From Subtercola endophyticus (GTDB taxonomy: Bacteria; Actinomycetota; Actinomycetes; Actinomycetales; Microbacteriaceae), in assembly GCF_021044565.1 (NCBI RefSeq), contig NZ_CP087997.1:868001-932000 (forward strand): a stretch of 64,000 nucleotides of DNA. The letters run 5' to 3'. A program made the position numbers and the translations under genes. The notes beneath the pieces were generated by a model. That model was not told the DNA's origin and did not search any database. It was given only the letters and a program-made list of their open reading frames with translations. Positions 43,595 to 53,073 of the stretch are shown here, in pieces; the stretch's first letter is position 1, and the number at the start of each line of letters is the position of its first letter.

Positions 43595-45274
43595 GTGACT
43601 CCCGAAGACCTCTCCAGCGCCCTGTTCGACATCGTGACCGCCCGTCTCGACGCTCGACGAGTGGGCGAAGCGGATGCGGCTGCCGTCACCATCTCGGTCG
43701 TCGACGTTCAGCTCGAGCGCCCGCGCAACCGCGACCACGGCGACTGGACCACGAACATCGCCATGAAGCTCGCCAAGTCGCTCGGCACCAACCCGCGCGC
43801 CTTCGCGGCAGAGATCGTGCCCGAGATCGAGGCGCTCGACGGCGTCGCGAAAGTGGATGTCGCGGGCCCCGGCTTCATCAACATCACCCTCGAGACGGCC
43901 GCAGCCGGCGAGATCGTGCGCACGATCCTCAACGCCGGCGACTCGTACGGTCACAACCACGTGCTCGACGGGCTCAGCGTCAACATGGAATTCGTGTCGG
44001 CGAACCCCACCGGGCCCCTGCACCTGGGGCACACCAGGTGGGCCGCTCTGGGCGATGCAATCGCGCGGGTGCTGAGTGCATCCGGTGCCGAGGTGACGAC
44101 CGAGTACTACATCAACGACGCCGGCAACCAGATGGACAACTTCGGCGCCTCGGTGCTGGCAGCTGCCAAGGGCGAGCCCACGCCCGAGGGCGGGTACCCG
44201 GGGGAGTACATTCAGGAGCTCGCGGCGAAGGTGCTCGCGCAGGTGCCCGATCTGCTCGACCTGCCCGAGAAAGAGGCGATCGCGGTCGCTCGCGACCTCG
44301 GTTACCTGCAGCAGCTCGAAGAGATCAAGACCTCGCTCGAGAACTTCAACGTGCACTTCGACGTGTTCTTCTCCGAGCGCACTCTGCACGCCCCCGACCC
44401 CGAGACGGGAACGAGCCTCATCGACCAGGCCGCCGTGCGACTGCGCGAACAAGGCCATGTGTACGAGAAAGACGACGCCGTCTGGGTGCGCACCACCGAC
44501 TTCGGCGACGACAAAGACCGCGTGCTGACGCGTGGCAACGGCATCGTGACGTACTTCGCCGCCGACGCGGCGTACTACCTCAACAAGAAAGACCGCGGCT
44601 TCACCGAGAAGATCTACCTGCTCGGCGCCGACCATCACGGCTATGTCGGGCGACTCAAGGCGCTCGCGGCGGCGGCCGGCGACGACCCCGATGTGAACAT
44701 CAAGATTCTCATCGGACAGCTGGTCAACCTCAACGGCGCGAAGCTCTCGAAGCGCGCGGGCAACATCGTCGAACTCGACGATCTGCTCGACTGGGTCGGG
44801 GCGGATGCTCTGCGGTACTCCCTCGCCAGGTACCCCGCCGATTCGCCACTCTCACTCGACGGCGAGAAGCTGCGCGAACGCACGAACGACAACCCGGTTT
44901 TCTACGTGCAGTACGCGCACTCGCGCACGCGTTCGGTGGCGAAGAACGCCGCGGCGTCTGGGGTCGACCGCAGTGCCTTCGAGCCTTCGCTTCTGACGCA
45001 CGAGACCGAGACCGAACTCCTCGGCTCGCTGCAGGAACTGCCGCGCATCGCGGCCCAGTCTGCCGAGCTACGCGAGCCGCACCGCGTGGCGCGCTACCTC
45101 GAAGAAGTCGCCGGGCACTACCACCGCTGGTACGGCGCTTGCCGTGTTCTGCCGCTCGGTGACGAGCCCGTCACCGATCTGCATCGCACGCGGCTCTGGC
45201 TGAACGACGCGACGGGTCAGGTCATCCGCAACGGGCTGGAGCTGCTGGGCGTTTCGGCTCCGGATCGCATGTAA
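43595..45274 (+). CDS. argS: Arginyl-tRNA synthetase
   Basis: Charges tRNA-Arg. 559-aa class I enzyme: N-terminal Add-1 domain ([20 protein letters not shown]), HIGH box as LHLGH in [15 protein letters not shown], the KMSK-like AKLSKRAGN and the C-terminal DALR anticodon-binding domain ([20 protein letters not shown]). GTG start at 43595 follows a TAGGGT box (43581-43586) by 8 nt. It opens the conserved block that leads to lysA, as in mycobacteria, but two DUF2993 genes and a lipoprotein gene intervene. Confidence 0.96.
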   Translation: MTPEDLSSALFDIVTARLDARRVGEADAAAVTISVVDVQLERPRNRDHGDWTTNIAMKLAKSLGTNPRAFAAEIVPEIEALDGVAKVDVAGPGFINITLETAAAGEIVRTILNAGDSYGHNHVLDGLSVNMEFVSANPTGPLHLGHTRWAALGDAIARVLSASGAEVTTEYYINDAGNQMDNFGASVLAAAKGEPTPEGGYPGEYIQELAAKVLAQVPDLLDLPEKEAIAVARDLGYLQQLEEIKTSLENFNVHFDVFFSERTLHAPDPETGTSLIDQAAVRLREQGHVYEKDDAVWVRTTDFGDDKDRVLTRGNGIVTYFAADAAYYLNKKDRGFTEKIYLLGADHHGYVGRLKALAAAAGDDPDVNIKILIGQLVNLNGAKLSKRAGNIVELDDLLDWVGADALRYSLARYPADSPLSLDGEKLRERTNDNPVFYVQYAHSRTRSVAKNAAASGVDRSAFEPSLLTHETETELLGSLQELPRIAAQSAELREPHRVARYLEEVAGHYHRWYGACRVLPLGDEPVTDLHRTRLWLNDATGQVIRNGLELLGVSAPDRM

Positions 45275-45304
45275 GGCACTCTTCGTGCGGGTATGGGTGG
45301 CACT

Positions 45305-45530
45305 GAGCAGGCCATCGCCGAGGGTGCCAACGCTGGCCCCACAATTGACGCAATTCCCTTACCGATCTCCTATGTGAGCTTGGCTGTGGGGTGTTGGGGT
45401 TGGTGAGCAGGCCGTCGCCGAGGGTACCGACGCTGGCCCGACATTTGACGCAATACCTATACCGATCTCCTGGGTGAGCTTGGCAGCGGGGGTGTTGCGT
45501 CGATGAGTAAGCCATCGCCGAGGGTGCCTG
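45305..45530 (+). repeat. Tandem repeat of exactly 100 bp, 2.2 copies
   Basis: Copies begin at 45305 and 45405, and a partial one at 45505, each starting GAGCAGGCC(A/G)TCGCCGAGGG or a close variant (GAGTAAGCC). The two full copies are mostly identical and contain ATTGACGCAAT-like and GCCAACGCTGGC-like near-palindromes. It fills the argS-DUF2993 gap; no ORF in it looks real. Confidence 0.9.
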
Positions 45531-45595
45531 GGCGCGTTACCGCTCGTTCATGCGGAGTTGGCCTGGGGGTCGAGGGCCGCACGTACGGTGCGGGG

Positions 45596-46357
45596 ATGGG
45601 TGAGGGCGAGCAGAGGCGGCGACCGATCGCGGCCGTTCTCGTGGCTCTCGTTGCGCTGGTGCTGGTGGTGTTCATCGGCGGTGACATCGTGACCCGCGCT
45701 TTTGTCGAAGCGCGCATCCGCACGGGTATCGTGGCTCAGCTGCCCGACGGCCTCGCAGGAGACGTGAATGTGCGCGTGGGTGGCGCACCGATGCTGCTGC
45801 AGTTCGTCAGCGGCTCTTTCACGCAGGTCACCGTCGTGAGCAAGGGGATGCTCGTCCGCGGTATTCCCTTTCAGTCCACTGTCGTGGTATCGAACGTGCC
45901 CTTCGACCCGGCGAAACCCATCTCGCGGGTCACCGCGACGGTCTCGCTGAGCGACGAAGCGGCCACTGCTCTGAGCGCTCTTCCTGGTGCGGTCACGGTC
46001 GCTTTCGGTGACGGAACGATCGTGTACCGGATGCCCGGCCAGACCACCACGGGCGCCCCGGAATCCGCGGCAACCGCAGAGACCACGACTAGCGCGGCAA
46101 CCACGTCTGGCGCGGCAACCGCCAGCGTCACCCCGGCGGTCTCGGCCGACGGAACGAGCGTCGTGCTCGCAACCAAGGGCAGCCCGACCGATGCCGACCA
46201 GGCGGCGTCTGTTTCGGTCTGCATCGCGAAATTCCTGCCCGCCGGAATTCACCTCACCAGCATCACCCCGACGGTCGGCAGTCTTTCGATGACTGTCGAG
46301 GGCGACAACGTGTCGTTCTCACGAAGCGCTTTGGCGGTCGCGGGCACCTGCCCGTGA
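45596..46357 (+). CDS. DUF2993-family membrane-anchored protein
   Basis: 253 aa. An N-terminal basic segment and one membrane helix (AAVLVALVALVLVVFIGGDI) are followed by an extracellular domain of the DUF2993 (LmeA-like) type: EARIRTGIVAQLPDG, VNVRVGGAPMLLQFVSGSF, VVSKGMLVRGIPFQSTVVV, and a final paired cysteine SVCIAKFLPAG...AGTCP. A Thr/Ala-rich insert lies at about 165-195. Mycobacterial LmeA acts in lipomannan maturation; the role here is inferred only. The start at 45596 is backed by a TACGGT box 6 nt upstream; an earlier ATG lies in the 100-bp repeat. Confidence 0.8.
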   Translation: MGEGEQRRRPIAAVLVALVALVLVVFIGGDIVTRAFVEARIRTGIVAQLPDGLAGDVNVRVGGAPMLLQFVSGSFTQVTVVSKGMLVRGIPFQSTVVVSNVPFDPAKPISRVTATVSLSDEAATALSALPGAVTVAFGDGTIVYRMPGQTTTGAPESAATAETTTSAATTSGAATASVTPAVSADGTSVVLATKGSPTDADQAASVSVCIAKFLPAGIHLTSITPTVGSLSMTVEGDNVSFSRSALAVAGTCP

Positions 46358-46457
46358 GCAGCCACCTCGACTAGCGGGGCGATGTGTTCGACTCACGCGA
46401 CGGGGCTTCTTCCGCATCACACGGAGACCTCAGCCCGGCGGCGGTATGCTCCTGACC

Positions 46458-47303
46458 ATGACCACCCCACCGCCTGTCTCGCCGTCGCCCCGGTCGTCGG
46501 GAGCGTCGTGGTCGCCGGGTGGGCCGGGGCAGCCCGGCCCGGCGACGGCTTCGGCTGCTCGACCCGGGCGGCCGCGCAAGCGCGGGCGCATCATTGCCAT
46601 CGTCGCGGGCACCGTTGTGCTGCTCGCGATCATTCTGGTGGCCCTCGACTTCGGCCTCCGCGCCTACGCCGAGTCGCAGGTGAAGTCGGCCGTGCTCGAA
46701 AATCTGCCCAGCACGGTGACGGGTGACGTCGATGTGAACATCGGCGGCGGCCCCTTCTTGGTGCAGTACCTTTCCGGAACGTTCAGCGACGTCACGTTGA
46801 CCAGCAAGAACATGCAGGTGAACGGCGTGCCAGTGCAGATCAGCGTGACGGCGAACGACGTATCGACCGATTCATCGAAGCCGGTGCCCCGGGCATCCGC
46901 GACCCTGACGCTCGATCAGGCAGCCGTGAACACATTTCTCAGTGTGCCGGGAAGCAACCAGATCATGCTCGGCGACGGAACCGTGGGGTATTCGGGCACC
47001 GTGAACGTGTTCGGGCTGACGCTGGGTTATGACGCGACGGCGACGGCAACACCGCAGGGCCCGGATGTTCTGCTCACGCCCACCGGAGCTCAGCTCAGCG
47101 CCGGCTCGGCCTCCATCGACGTGAGCGGGGCCCTCAAGTCGGTCGTGTCGAAGCCGATCTCGATTTGCGTGGCGCAATACCTGCCAGAAGGCGTGCAAAT
47201 CACCTCGATCACGCCCACGGCAGGCAGCGTGACGGTGACCGCCGAGGCGACCAACCTCACCCTGAGCGAAGAGGCCCTGAAGACCACAGGCAGCTGCGAC
47301 TGA
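46458..47303 (+). CDS. DUF2993-family membrane-anchored protein, second paralogue
   Basis: 281 aa. Pro/Ser-rich cytoplasmic tail (MTTPPPVSPSPRSSGASWSP), a membrane helix (IIAIVAGTVVLLAIILVAL) and a DUF2993 domain (VKSAVLENLPSTVTGDVDVN, GGGPFLVQYLSGTFSDVTLT, ISICVAQYLPEGVQITSITP, TGSCD). It is a clear paralogue of the gene 100 bp upstream, with the same terminal Cys pair. The ATG at 46458 follows TATGCT (46445-46450) by 7 nt. Possible envelope glycolipid role. Confidence 0.8.
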   Translation: MTTPPPVSPSPRSSGASWSPGGPGQPGPATASAARPGRPRKRGRIIAIVAGTVVLLAIILVALDFGLRAYAESQVKSAVLENLPSTVTGDVDVNIGGGPFLVQYLSGTFSDVTLTSKNMQVNGVPVQISVTANDVSTDSSKPVPRASATLTLDQAAVNTFLSVPGSNQIMLGDGTVGYSGTVNVFGLTLGYDATATATPQGPDVLLTPTGAQLSAGSASIDVSGALKSVVSKPISICVAQYLPEGVQITSITPTAGSVTVTAEATNLTLSEEALKTTGSCD

Positions 47304-47320
47304 CCCGCTGCCGGCTCGCG

Positions 47321-47350
47321 CCCCGCCCCGCCCCGCCCCGCCCCGCCCCG
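47321..47350 (+). repeat. CCCCG pentamer repeat (6 units)
   Basis: Six perfect CCCCG units downstream of the second DUF2993 gene and immediately before palindromic repeat C. Confidence 0.9.
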
Positions 47351-47368
47351 ATGCGAGGGCACCACTGG

Positions 47369-47440
47369 GGCGAGCGCGACTCTTTCGGACGAAATGAGCC
47401 GCCGCGGCGGCCGCTTTCGTCCGCATATGTCGCTCTCGCC
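47369..47440 (-). repeat. Palindromic intergenic repeat, copy C
   Basis: Outer arms 47369-47380 and 47429-47440 (11 of 12 pairs), inner arms CGGACGAAA (47386-47394)/TTTCGTCCG (47415-47423) perfect, and a self-palindromic 14-bp core GCCGCCGCGGCGGC (47398-47411). It is in the opposite orientation to copy A and lies between two converging genes. Confidence 0.85.
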
Positions 47441-47452
47441 GCGACACCCGCG

Positions 47453-47917
47453 TCACTGCTTGGGGTGGTCGTCGACCTTCGTATCGATGTGGAAGTCGGT
47501 GCCGTGCACGTTGCTGATGGTGGTGGTGGAGTCGTAATGCACGTCGGGGTTGTCGGTAGCGCTGAAGTCGCAGTGCACGACGGCACCCTCGACGATGTCG
47601 ATCTGCGCGGTGCCGCAGTCGACCACGGGCGTCACATTGAGCTGTTTCTGAAACTGGTCGGTGACCTGTTTGGCGAAGTCGGTGGGCGACATGGTGACGT
47701 TCGAGTTGAATGAACAGCCGGCGAGGGCGGTCGCGGCGAACAGCAGTCCGGCGACCGAGGCGGCGAGTCGTGCGGAGCGCGACGACCGATAAACGGAGGG
47801 GCGCGCCGTGCGCGACGACCGATAAACGGAGGGGCGCGCCGTGCGCGACGATCGATACACGGATCGCCTGGCAGGGGAGTCGAAGGGTGTGAGTTTTAAC
47901 ATGATTAATGCTCGCAT
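47453..47917 (-). CDS. DUF4333-type lipoprotein with a repetitive N-terminal extension
   Basis: 154 aa. A lipobox (GLLFAATALAGC) marks a lipoprotein whose mature part resembles DUF4333: SPTDFAKQVTDQFQKQL, NVTPVVDCGTAQIDIVEG, VVHCDFSATDNP. Two Cys in the domain could form a disulfide. The region before the signal helix is odd: 2.7 copies of an 11-residue unit SVYRSSRTARP, made by a 33-bp DNA repeat, which lengthens the positively charged n-region to about 50 residues. ATG 47917 or 47902 could be the start. Confidence 0.75.
   Translation of the reverse strand: MRALIMLKLTPFDSPARRSVYRSSRTARPSVYRSSRTARPSVYRSSRSARLAASVAGLLFAATALAGCSFNSNVTMSPTDFAKQVTDQFQKQLNVTPVVDCGTAQIDIVEGAVVHCDFSATDNPDVHYDSTTTISNVHGTDFHIDTKVDDHPKQ
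47777..47869 (-). repeat. 33-bp tandem repeat (2.7 units) in the lipoprotein N-terminus
   Basis: Units at 47777-47809, 47810-47842 and a partial at 47843-47869; each contains GACGACCGATAAACGG or a variant. The period is a multiple of three, so the frame is kept. Confidence 0.92.
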
Positions 47918-48155
47918 AAAACGGAGCTTTGCTCAAGCCCACTGCGACGAACTGCGCCGAATGCACCGTGACGCGAAAAACCAGGGCTCGGCGATCTCCG
48001 ATAGGATTTTCTCGACCCCCAGCACCGCACACGCACCATCGCGCCGGGGTCGACGGCTTCAGGGACCAATCCGGGTTCGCTCGCCCGCTCCTGTCGCGCA
48101 CCCCGCTCGTCGTAAGGCCTGCCGGGCGCCCCGTTACATTCGCCGAAGGTTTTTG
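47918..48155 (+). promoter_or_regulatory. lysA leader region
   Basis: A TAGGAT box at 48001-48007 suggests transcription start near 48014, leaving a leader of about 140 nt with GC-rich inverted segments before GAAGG and the lysA ATG. No known lysine riboswitch core is recognised. Confidence 0.35.
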
Positions 48156-49574
48156 ATGACTGCCAACCCGCTCGCTCCGCCGTGGCTCGCCGTGCCCGAC
48201 GACGCCAACGACCTGCCGCGCGCTGTCTGGCCCTCCAGCTCCGCCCGAACCGACTCTGGCGAGCTCACCCTCGGTGGCGTCGCCGCCTCTGAGCTGCTGG
48301 CGCAGTTCGGCAGCCCGCTGTACGTGGTCGACGAAGCGGATGCCCGGGGCCGGGCCCGCACTGTGCGCGAGGCGTTCGAGCGAGCATCCACCCGCATCGG
48401 TACCGACGTCACCGTCTACTACGCAGGCAAGGCCTTTCTCTGCGCGGCGGTAGCCGAGTGGATGACCGACGAAGGCCTCTCGATCGATGTCTGCAGCGCG
48501 GGGGAGTTCGCGGTCGCCCTGGCAGCGGGCGTGACGCCGGCCCGCATCGGGTACCACGGCAACAACAAGTCGCTCGCCGAGATCGACTCCGCGGTCGAGA
48601 ACGGCGTCGGAGCCATCGTGATCGACAGCGCCATCGAGGTCGAGCGAGTCGCCGCGACGGCGGCACGGCACGGTGTCGTGCAATCGGTCAGGCTGCGCGT
48701 GAACAGCGGCGTGCACGCGCACACGCACGATTTTCTGGCCACCGCCCACGAAGACCAGAAGTTCGGCGTCACCCTCGACGACGCCCCGACGCTGGTCGCG
48801 AGCATCCGGTCGTACCCGTCGTTGCGTTTTCTCGGGCTGCATTGCCACATCGGTTCGCAGATCTTCGGGGCCGACGGTTTCTCGGAGTCGGCCGCGCGTC
48901 TGCTGGGCGTGCACGCGACTCTGCTCGAGGGCGGCGACATTCCCGAGCTCAACCTCGGCGGCGGCTTCGGCATCGCCTACACGACCGCCGACGACCCGAC
49001 CTCGATCGACCTCTTGGCCGACCAGATCGCCGACATCGTGGCGGCGGAATGCGCACGTCTGGGCATCGCCGTGCCTCACCTCGCCTTCGAGCCGGGCCGC
49101 CTCATCATCGGGCCGAGCGGAGTGACCCTCTACACGGTCGGCACGATCAAGCCGGTGTCGGTCGGCGATGCCGTGCGAACCTACGTCAGCGTCGACGGCG
49201 GAATGAGCGACAACGTTCGCCCCGCCCTCTACGGCGCCGACTACTCGGTGCGCCTCGCGAATCGCGTCTCTGCGGCCGACCCTGCCCTCGTGCGGGTGGC
49301 GGGAAAGCACTGCGAGAGCGGCGACATCGTGGTGCACGCGGACTACCTGCCTGGCGATGTCGAGCCGGGCGACCTGCTCGCCGTGCCAGTCACGGGCGCC
49401 TATTGCTGGTCGATGTCGAGCAACTACAACTATCTCGGGCGCCCGCCGGTCGTGGCCGTCGTCGACCGGGAAGCGCGACTCATCATGCGCGGCGAGACCG
49501 TCGACGACCTGCTCGCCCGCGACCCCGGAGTCGGGCGTCAGACCCGCAAGGCGCCGCTCGTCGCGACGCACTGA
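48156..49574 (+). CDS. lysA: Diaminopimelate decarboxylase
   Basis: Last lysine step: meso-diaminopimelate to L-lysine. 472 aa, PLP fold-type III: PLP Lys92 in YYAGKAFLCA, the HCHIGSQ motif, a glycine loop LNLGGGFGIAY, FEPGR for phosphate and HCESGDIV with the catalytic Cys. ATG 48156 is preceded by GAAGG. It starts the aspartate-family amino-acid cluster; hom follows after 57 nt containing a 15-bp repeat. Confidence 0.96.
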   Translation: MTANPLAPPWLAVPDDANDLPRAVWPSSSARTDSGELTLGGVAASELLAQFGSPLYVVDEADARGRARTVREAFERASTRIGTDVTVYYAGKAFLCAAVAEWMTDEGLSIDVCSAGEFAVALAAGVTPARIGYHGNNKSLAEIDSAVENGVGAIVIDSAIEVERVAATAARHGVVQSVRLRVNSGVHAHTHDFLATAHEDQKFGVTLDDAPTLVASIRSYPSLRFLGLHCHIGSQIFGADGFSESAARLLGVHATLLEGGDIPELNLGGGFGIAYTTADDPTSIDLLADQIADIVAAECARLGIAVPHLAFEPGRLIIGPSGVTLYTVGTIKPVSVGDAVRTYVSVDGGMSDNVRPALYGADYSVRLANRVSAADPALVRVAGKHCESGDIVVHADYLPGDVEPGDLLAVPVTGAYCWSMSSNYNYLGRPPVVAVVDREARLIMRGETVDDLLARDPGVGRQTRKAPLVATH

Positions 49575-49603
49575 CGTCGTTATGCCCCACGTCGTTATGC
49601 CCC
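49574..49603 (+). repeat. 15-bp tandem duplication after lysA
   Basis: ACGTCGTTATGCCCC at 49574-49588 and 49589-49603, beginning at the last base of the lysA stop codon. Confidence 0.88.
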
Positions 49604-49631
49604 ACTTTTTCTGTACACCGAAGAAAGCATC

Positions 49632-50972
49632 ATGATCGAATACCGAAACCTCAAGATCGCGCTGCTCGGCGCCGGCACGGTGGGCGCCCAGGTCGCCCAG
49701 TTGCTGCGCGAGCACGGCGACGAGCTCGCCTCCCGCGTCGGTGCGGGGCTCGAACTCATCGGAATCGCGGTGCGCGACGTCGACGCCGTGCGCGACGTCG
49801 ACCTGCCGCACGAGCTCTACACCACCGATGCCGAGTCGCTCATTCTCTCGGCCGACATCGTGATCGAGCTGATGGGCGGCATCGAGCCCGCCCGCACCTA
49901 CATTCTGCAGGCGCTGCACTCCGGCGCCGACGTGGTCACCGGCAACAAGGCGCTTCTCGCGCTGCACGGCAGCGAGCTCTTCGAGGCCGCCGACCAGGTG
50001 GGTGCGCAGCTGTACTACGAGGCCGCCGCCGGGGGAGCGATTCCGATCATCCGCCCGCTGCGCGACAGTCTCGCGGGCGACCGCGTCAAACGCATTCTCG
50101 GCATCGTGAACGGCACGACCAACTACATTCTCGACCGAATGGATGTCGACGGCGACACCCTCGACGCGGCGCTCGCCCGCGCCACCGAACTCGGCTACGC
50201 CGAGGCCGACCCGACGGCCGACATCGAAGGCTACGACGCTGCACAGAAGGCGGCCATTCTCGCCCGGCTGGCGTTCCACTCGGCGGTTCCGGTCGAATCG
50301 GTCTACCGCGAGGGCATCACCGGCGTCACGGCAGAACTGGTCGACCAGGCGCGTGCCTCGGGGTACGTCGTGAAGCTGCTGGCCATCTGCGAACGCTTCA
50401 CCGACCCTGAGACGGGCGTGGAGGGAATCGCCGCGCGGGTGCACCCCGCGCTGGTGTCGCGGCTGCATCCTCTCGCGGCGGTGCACGGTGCGAAGAACGC
50501 CGTGTTCGTCGAGGCGGAGGCAGCGGGGGATCTCATGTTCTACGGTGCCGGAGCCGGGGGTCTGGAGACGGCATCCGCTGTGCTCGGCGACCTCGTGTCG
50601 GCCGCCCGCCGGCACGTCGCCGGAGGCCCGGGCGTGGCGGAATCCGTTGCGGCCCACCTGCCCATTCTCGGTCTCGGCTCGGTGCGCACCCGCTACCAGA
50701 TCACCCTCGAGGTGGCCGACGAGCCGGGTGTGCTGGCGCGCATCGCCGGTCTATTCAGCGAACACGGTGTGTCGGTCGAAGCGGTGCAGCAGTCGTCGGG
50801 CCGACAGGCCGGCTCGACGGTGAGCGCACCGTCGGGTGCCGCCAGCACCGCTACCCTTGTCATAGTCACGCACGAGTCGACCGAGGCGGCGCTGCGCGCA
50901 ACCGTCACGGCGCTCGCAGACCACGCCGCCGTCGCCAGTGTGACGAGTGTAATGAGAGTTGAAGGAGCCTGA
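49632..50972 (+). CDS. hom: Homoserine dehydrogenase
   Basis: Reduces aspartate semialdehyde to homoserine, feeding both threonine (thrC, thrB here) and methionine (metX, metY here). 446 aa: NAD(P)-binding ALLGAGTVGAQVAQLL, VTGNKALLALHG, YEAAAGGAIPIIRPLRDSL, GIVNGTTNYILDRM, YAEADPTADIEGYDAAQKAA, and a C-terminal ACT domain from about 355 for feedback control by threonine. ATG 49632 follows GAAGAAAG. Overlaps thrC by 1 nt. Confidence 0.96.
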   Translation: MIEYRNLKIALLGAGTVGAQVAQLLREHGDELASRVGAGLELIGIAVRDVDAVRDVDLPHELYTTDAESLILSADIVIELMGGIEPARTYILQALHSGADVVTGNKALLALHGSELFEAADQVGAQLYYEAAAGGAIPIIRPLRDSLAGDRVKRILGIVNGTTNYILDRMDVDGDTLDAALARATELGYAEADPTADIEGYDAAQKAAILARLAFHSAVPVESVYREGITGVTAELVDQARASGYVVKLLAICERFTDPETGVEGIAARVHPALVSRLHPLAAVHGAKNAVFVEAEAAGDLMFYGAGAGGLETASAVLGDLVSAARRHVAGGPGVAESVAAHLPILGLGSVRTRYQITLEVADEPGVLARIAGLFSEHGVSVEAVQQSSGRQAGSTVSAPSGAASTATLVIVTHESTEAALRATVTALADHAAVASVTSVMRVEGA

Positions 50973-52078
50973 TGGCCGCCGAAAGTGCCCGAATCGTGTC
51001 GCGACAGTGGAAAGGCGTGCTCAACGAGTACGCCGATCGCCTGAACATCAGCGCCGCGACCCCCATCATCACGCTCGGTGAGGGTGGCACGCCGCTGATC
51101 CCCGCGCCCGCGCTCTCTGCGCGCACGGGCGCGAAGGTGTGGGTGAAGTTCGAGGGCATGAACCCCACGGGTTCGTTCAAAGACCGTGGCATGACCATGG
51201 CCATCTCGAAGGCCGTCGAGCACGGCGCGAAGGCCGTCATCTGCGCTTCGACCGGCAACACCTCCGCCTCGGCCGCAGCGTACGCCGCGCACGCCGGCAT
51301 CACCGCCGCCGTGCTCGTGCCCGAGGGCAAGATCGCCCTGGGCAAGCTCAGCCAGGCCATCGCGCACAACGCCGAGCTGCTGCAGGTGCAGGGCAACTTC
51401 GACGACTGCCTCGACATCGCCCGCGAGCTCGCAGACCACTACCCCGTGCACCTGGTGAACTCGGTGAACCCCGACCGCATCGAGGGCCAGAAGACGGCCG
51501 CGTTCGAGGTCGTCGAGGTGCTCGAGGATGCGCCGGACTTCCACATCGTGCCGGTCGGCAATGCGGGTAACTACACCGCCTACTTCCGCGGCTACAGCGA
51601 AGAGCTCGAGCGCGGCGCCACCACGAAACTGCCCCGCATGTTCGGCTTTCAGGCCAGCGGCAGCGCCCCCATCGTGCTCGGACACGTGGTGAAGCACCCC
51701 GAGACCATCGCCAGCGCCATCCGCATCGGCAACCCGGCGTCGTGGAACCTTGCAACCGCCGCCCGAGAAGCGAGCGACGGGTACTTCGGCGCCATCGACG
51801 ACGCGAAGATTCTCGAAGCGCACCGCATTCTCTCGGCCGAGGTCGGCATCTTCGTCGAGCCCGCGTCGGCGATCAGCGTCGCCGGTCTGCTCGAACGTGC
51901 AGAAGCCGGGCAGATTCCGGCCGGCGCCACCGTCGTGCTCACGGTCACGGGTCACGGCCTGAAAGACCCCCAGTGGGCGCTGCGCACCGCCGACGGCGGC
52001 GACATCACGCCCACCGTCGTGCCGGTCGACGCCGCCGAGATCGCCGGAGTGCTCGGCCTCGTCAAGGGTGCCGAGTGA
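50972..52078 (+). CDS. thrC: Threonine synthase
   Basis: Converts O-phosphohomoserine to threonine. 368-aa PLP enzyme; Lys70 in NPTGSFKDRGM binds the cofactor, ICASTGNTSASAAAYAA binds the phosphate group, and VPVGNAGNYTAYFRGY is the glycine-rich loop. GAAGGAG precedes the ATG, which overlaps the hom stop (TGATG). The thrB GTG overlaps its stop in turn (GTGA), so hom-thrC-thrB is one translationally coupled unit. Confidence 0.96.
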   Translation: MAAESARIVSRQWKGVLNEYADRLNISAATPIITLGEGGTPLIPAPALSARTGAKVWVKFEGMNPTGSFKDRGMTMAISKAVEHGAKAVICASTGNTSASAAAYAAHAGITAAVLVPEGKIALGKLSQAIAHNAELLQVQGNFDDCLDIARELADHYPVHLVNSVNPDRIEGQKTAAFEVVEVLEDAPDFHIVPVGNAGNYTAYFRGYSEELERGATTKLPRMFGFQASGSAPIVLGHVVKHPETIASAIRIGNPASWNLATAAREASDGYFGAIDDAKILEAHRILSAEVGIFVEPASAISVAGLLERAEAGQIPAGATVVLTVTGHGLKDPQWALRTADGGDITPTVVPVDAAEIAGVLGLVKGAE

Positions 52079-53073
52079 CGGCGGAACGGGCTGACGCTGC
52101 TGCGGCCGCGCAGCCTGTGACGCAAACCGCCGCCGGGCATCCGCTTGCCGCCGGCCTGTCGGTCAGCGTTCGCGTTCCCGCGACCAGCGCGAACCTCGGG
52201 CCCGGCTTCGACACCCTCGGGCTCTCGCTCTCGCTCTACGACGAACTCACGGTGACCGTGCGCGACGCGCCCGGTGCGACAGTGGATGTTCGTGGTGTCG
52301 GCGCCGGAGAAGTACCCACCGACGAATCCAACTTGGTGGTGCGTTCGATCGCGCACACCTTCGCTGCGTACCAGCAGCCCATGCCGGGCCTCGACCTCAT
52401 CGCGCGTAACTCGATTCCCCACGGTCGCGGGCTCGGATCATCCGGTGCCGCCATCGTGAGCGGCATCATGGCCGCCAAAGGCTTGCTCGAGGGCATCGTC
52501 GAGATCGATGCGCTCGGGCTGCTCGCCCGCGCGACCGAGCTCGAAGGGCATCCTGACAACGTGGCGCCCGCGCTCTTCGGCGGGCTCACCATCGCGTGGG
52601 TCACGCCAGAGGGTCCGCAGTTCAAGAAGTTGATGGTGCACCGCGGTGTCTCTCCGCTCGTGCTCGTGCCGAAGGCGACCATGTCGACCGCGCTGGCCCG
52701 CAGCCTGCAGCCGGCGACGGTGCCGCACGAAGATGCCATCTTCAACGTGTCGAGATCGACGCTGCTGATCGCCGCGCTGATTCAGAGCCCCGAGCTGTTG
52801 TTCGCGGCCACTGAAGACAAGCTGCACCAGAGCTACCGCGCTGCCGCGATGCCCGAGACCGACCGGCTCATCGGGCTGCTGCGCGCGCAGGGCTTTCCTG
52901 CTGTCGTGTCGGGCGCCGGCCCGAGCATCCTGGTGCTCTGCAGCGACCCGGGTCAGCGGCTGGCGGCAGCGGAGCTGGTGGCTCAACACGCCGATACACC
53001 CTGGGATTCACTGGTACTGGCCGTCGACTTCAAAGGTGCTACAGTGATACCGCACCCGGCCGAAGCCGCGTAG
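52075..53073 (+). CDS. thrB: Homoserine kinase
   Basis: Makes O-phosphohomoserine with ATP. 332-aa GHMP kinase: VRVPATSANLGPGFDTLGLS (substrate loop), NSIPHGRGLGSSGAAIVSG (ATP loop), HPDNVAPALFGGLTIAW, and a C-terminal SGAGPSILVL. The open frame runs 110 codons further upstream, but the GTG at 52075 fits: it overlaps the thrC stop and gives the family length. The first 25 residues are a variable extension. Confidence 0.95.
   Translation: MTAERADAAAAAQPVTQTAAGHPLAAGLSVSVRVPATSANLGPGFDTLGLSLSLYDELTVTVRDAPGATVDVRGVGAGEVPTDESNLVVRSIAHTFAAYQQPMPGLDLIARNSIPHGRGLGSSGAAIVSGIMAAKGLLEGIVEIDALGLLARATELEGHPDNVAPALFGGLTIAWVTPEGPQFKKLMVHRGVSPLVLVPKATMSTALARSLQPATVPHEDAIFNVSRSTLLIAALIQSPELLFAATEDKLHQSYRAAAMPETDRLIGLLRAQGFPAVVSGAGPSILVLCSDPGQRLAAAELVAQHADTPWDSLVLAVDFKGATVIPHPAEAA

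Noticed and set aside
47321..47350. CCCCG run as a meaningful regulatory element
   Set aside because: A simple pentamer repeat in 68-70 percent GC DNA is easily explained by slippage; kept only as a repeat feature.
46872..50657. Minus-strand open frame of 1261 codons opposite lysA and hom
   Set aside because: It is the complement of strongly conserved lysA/hom codons in GC-rich DNA, with Arg/His/Gly-rich composition and no family match.
51742..52074. 110-codon N-terminal extension of thrB
   Set aside because: It lies in the third frame of thrC; the GTG overlapping the thrC stop gives the known family length.
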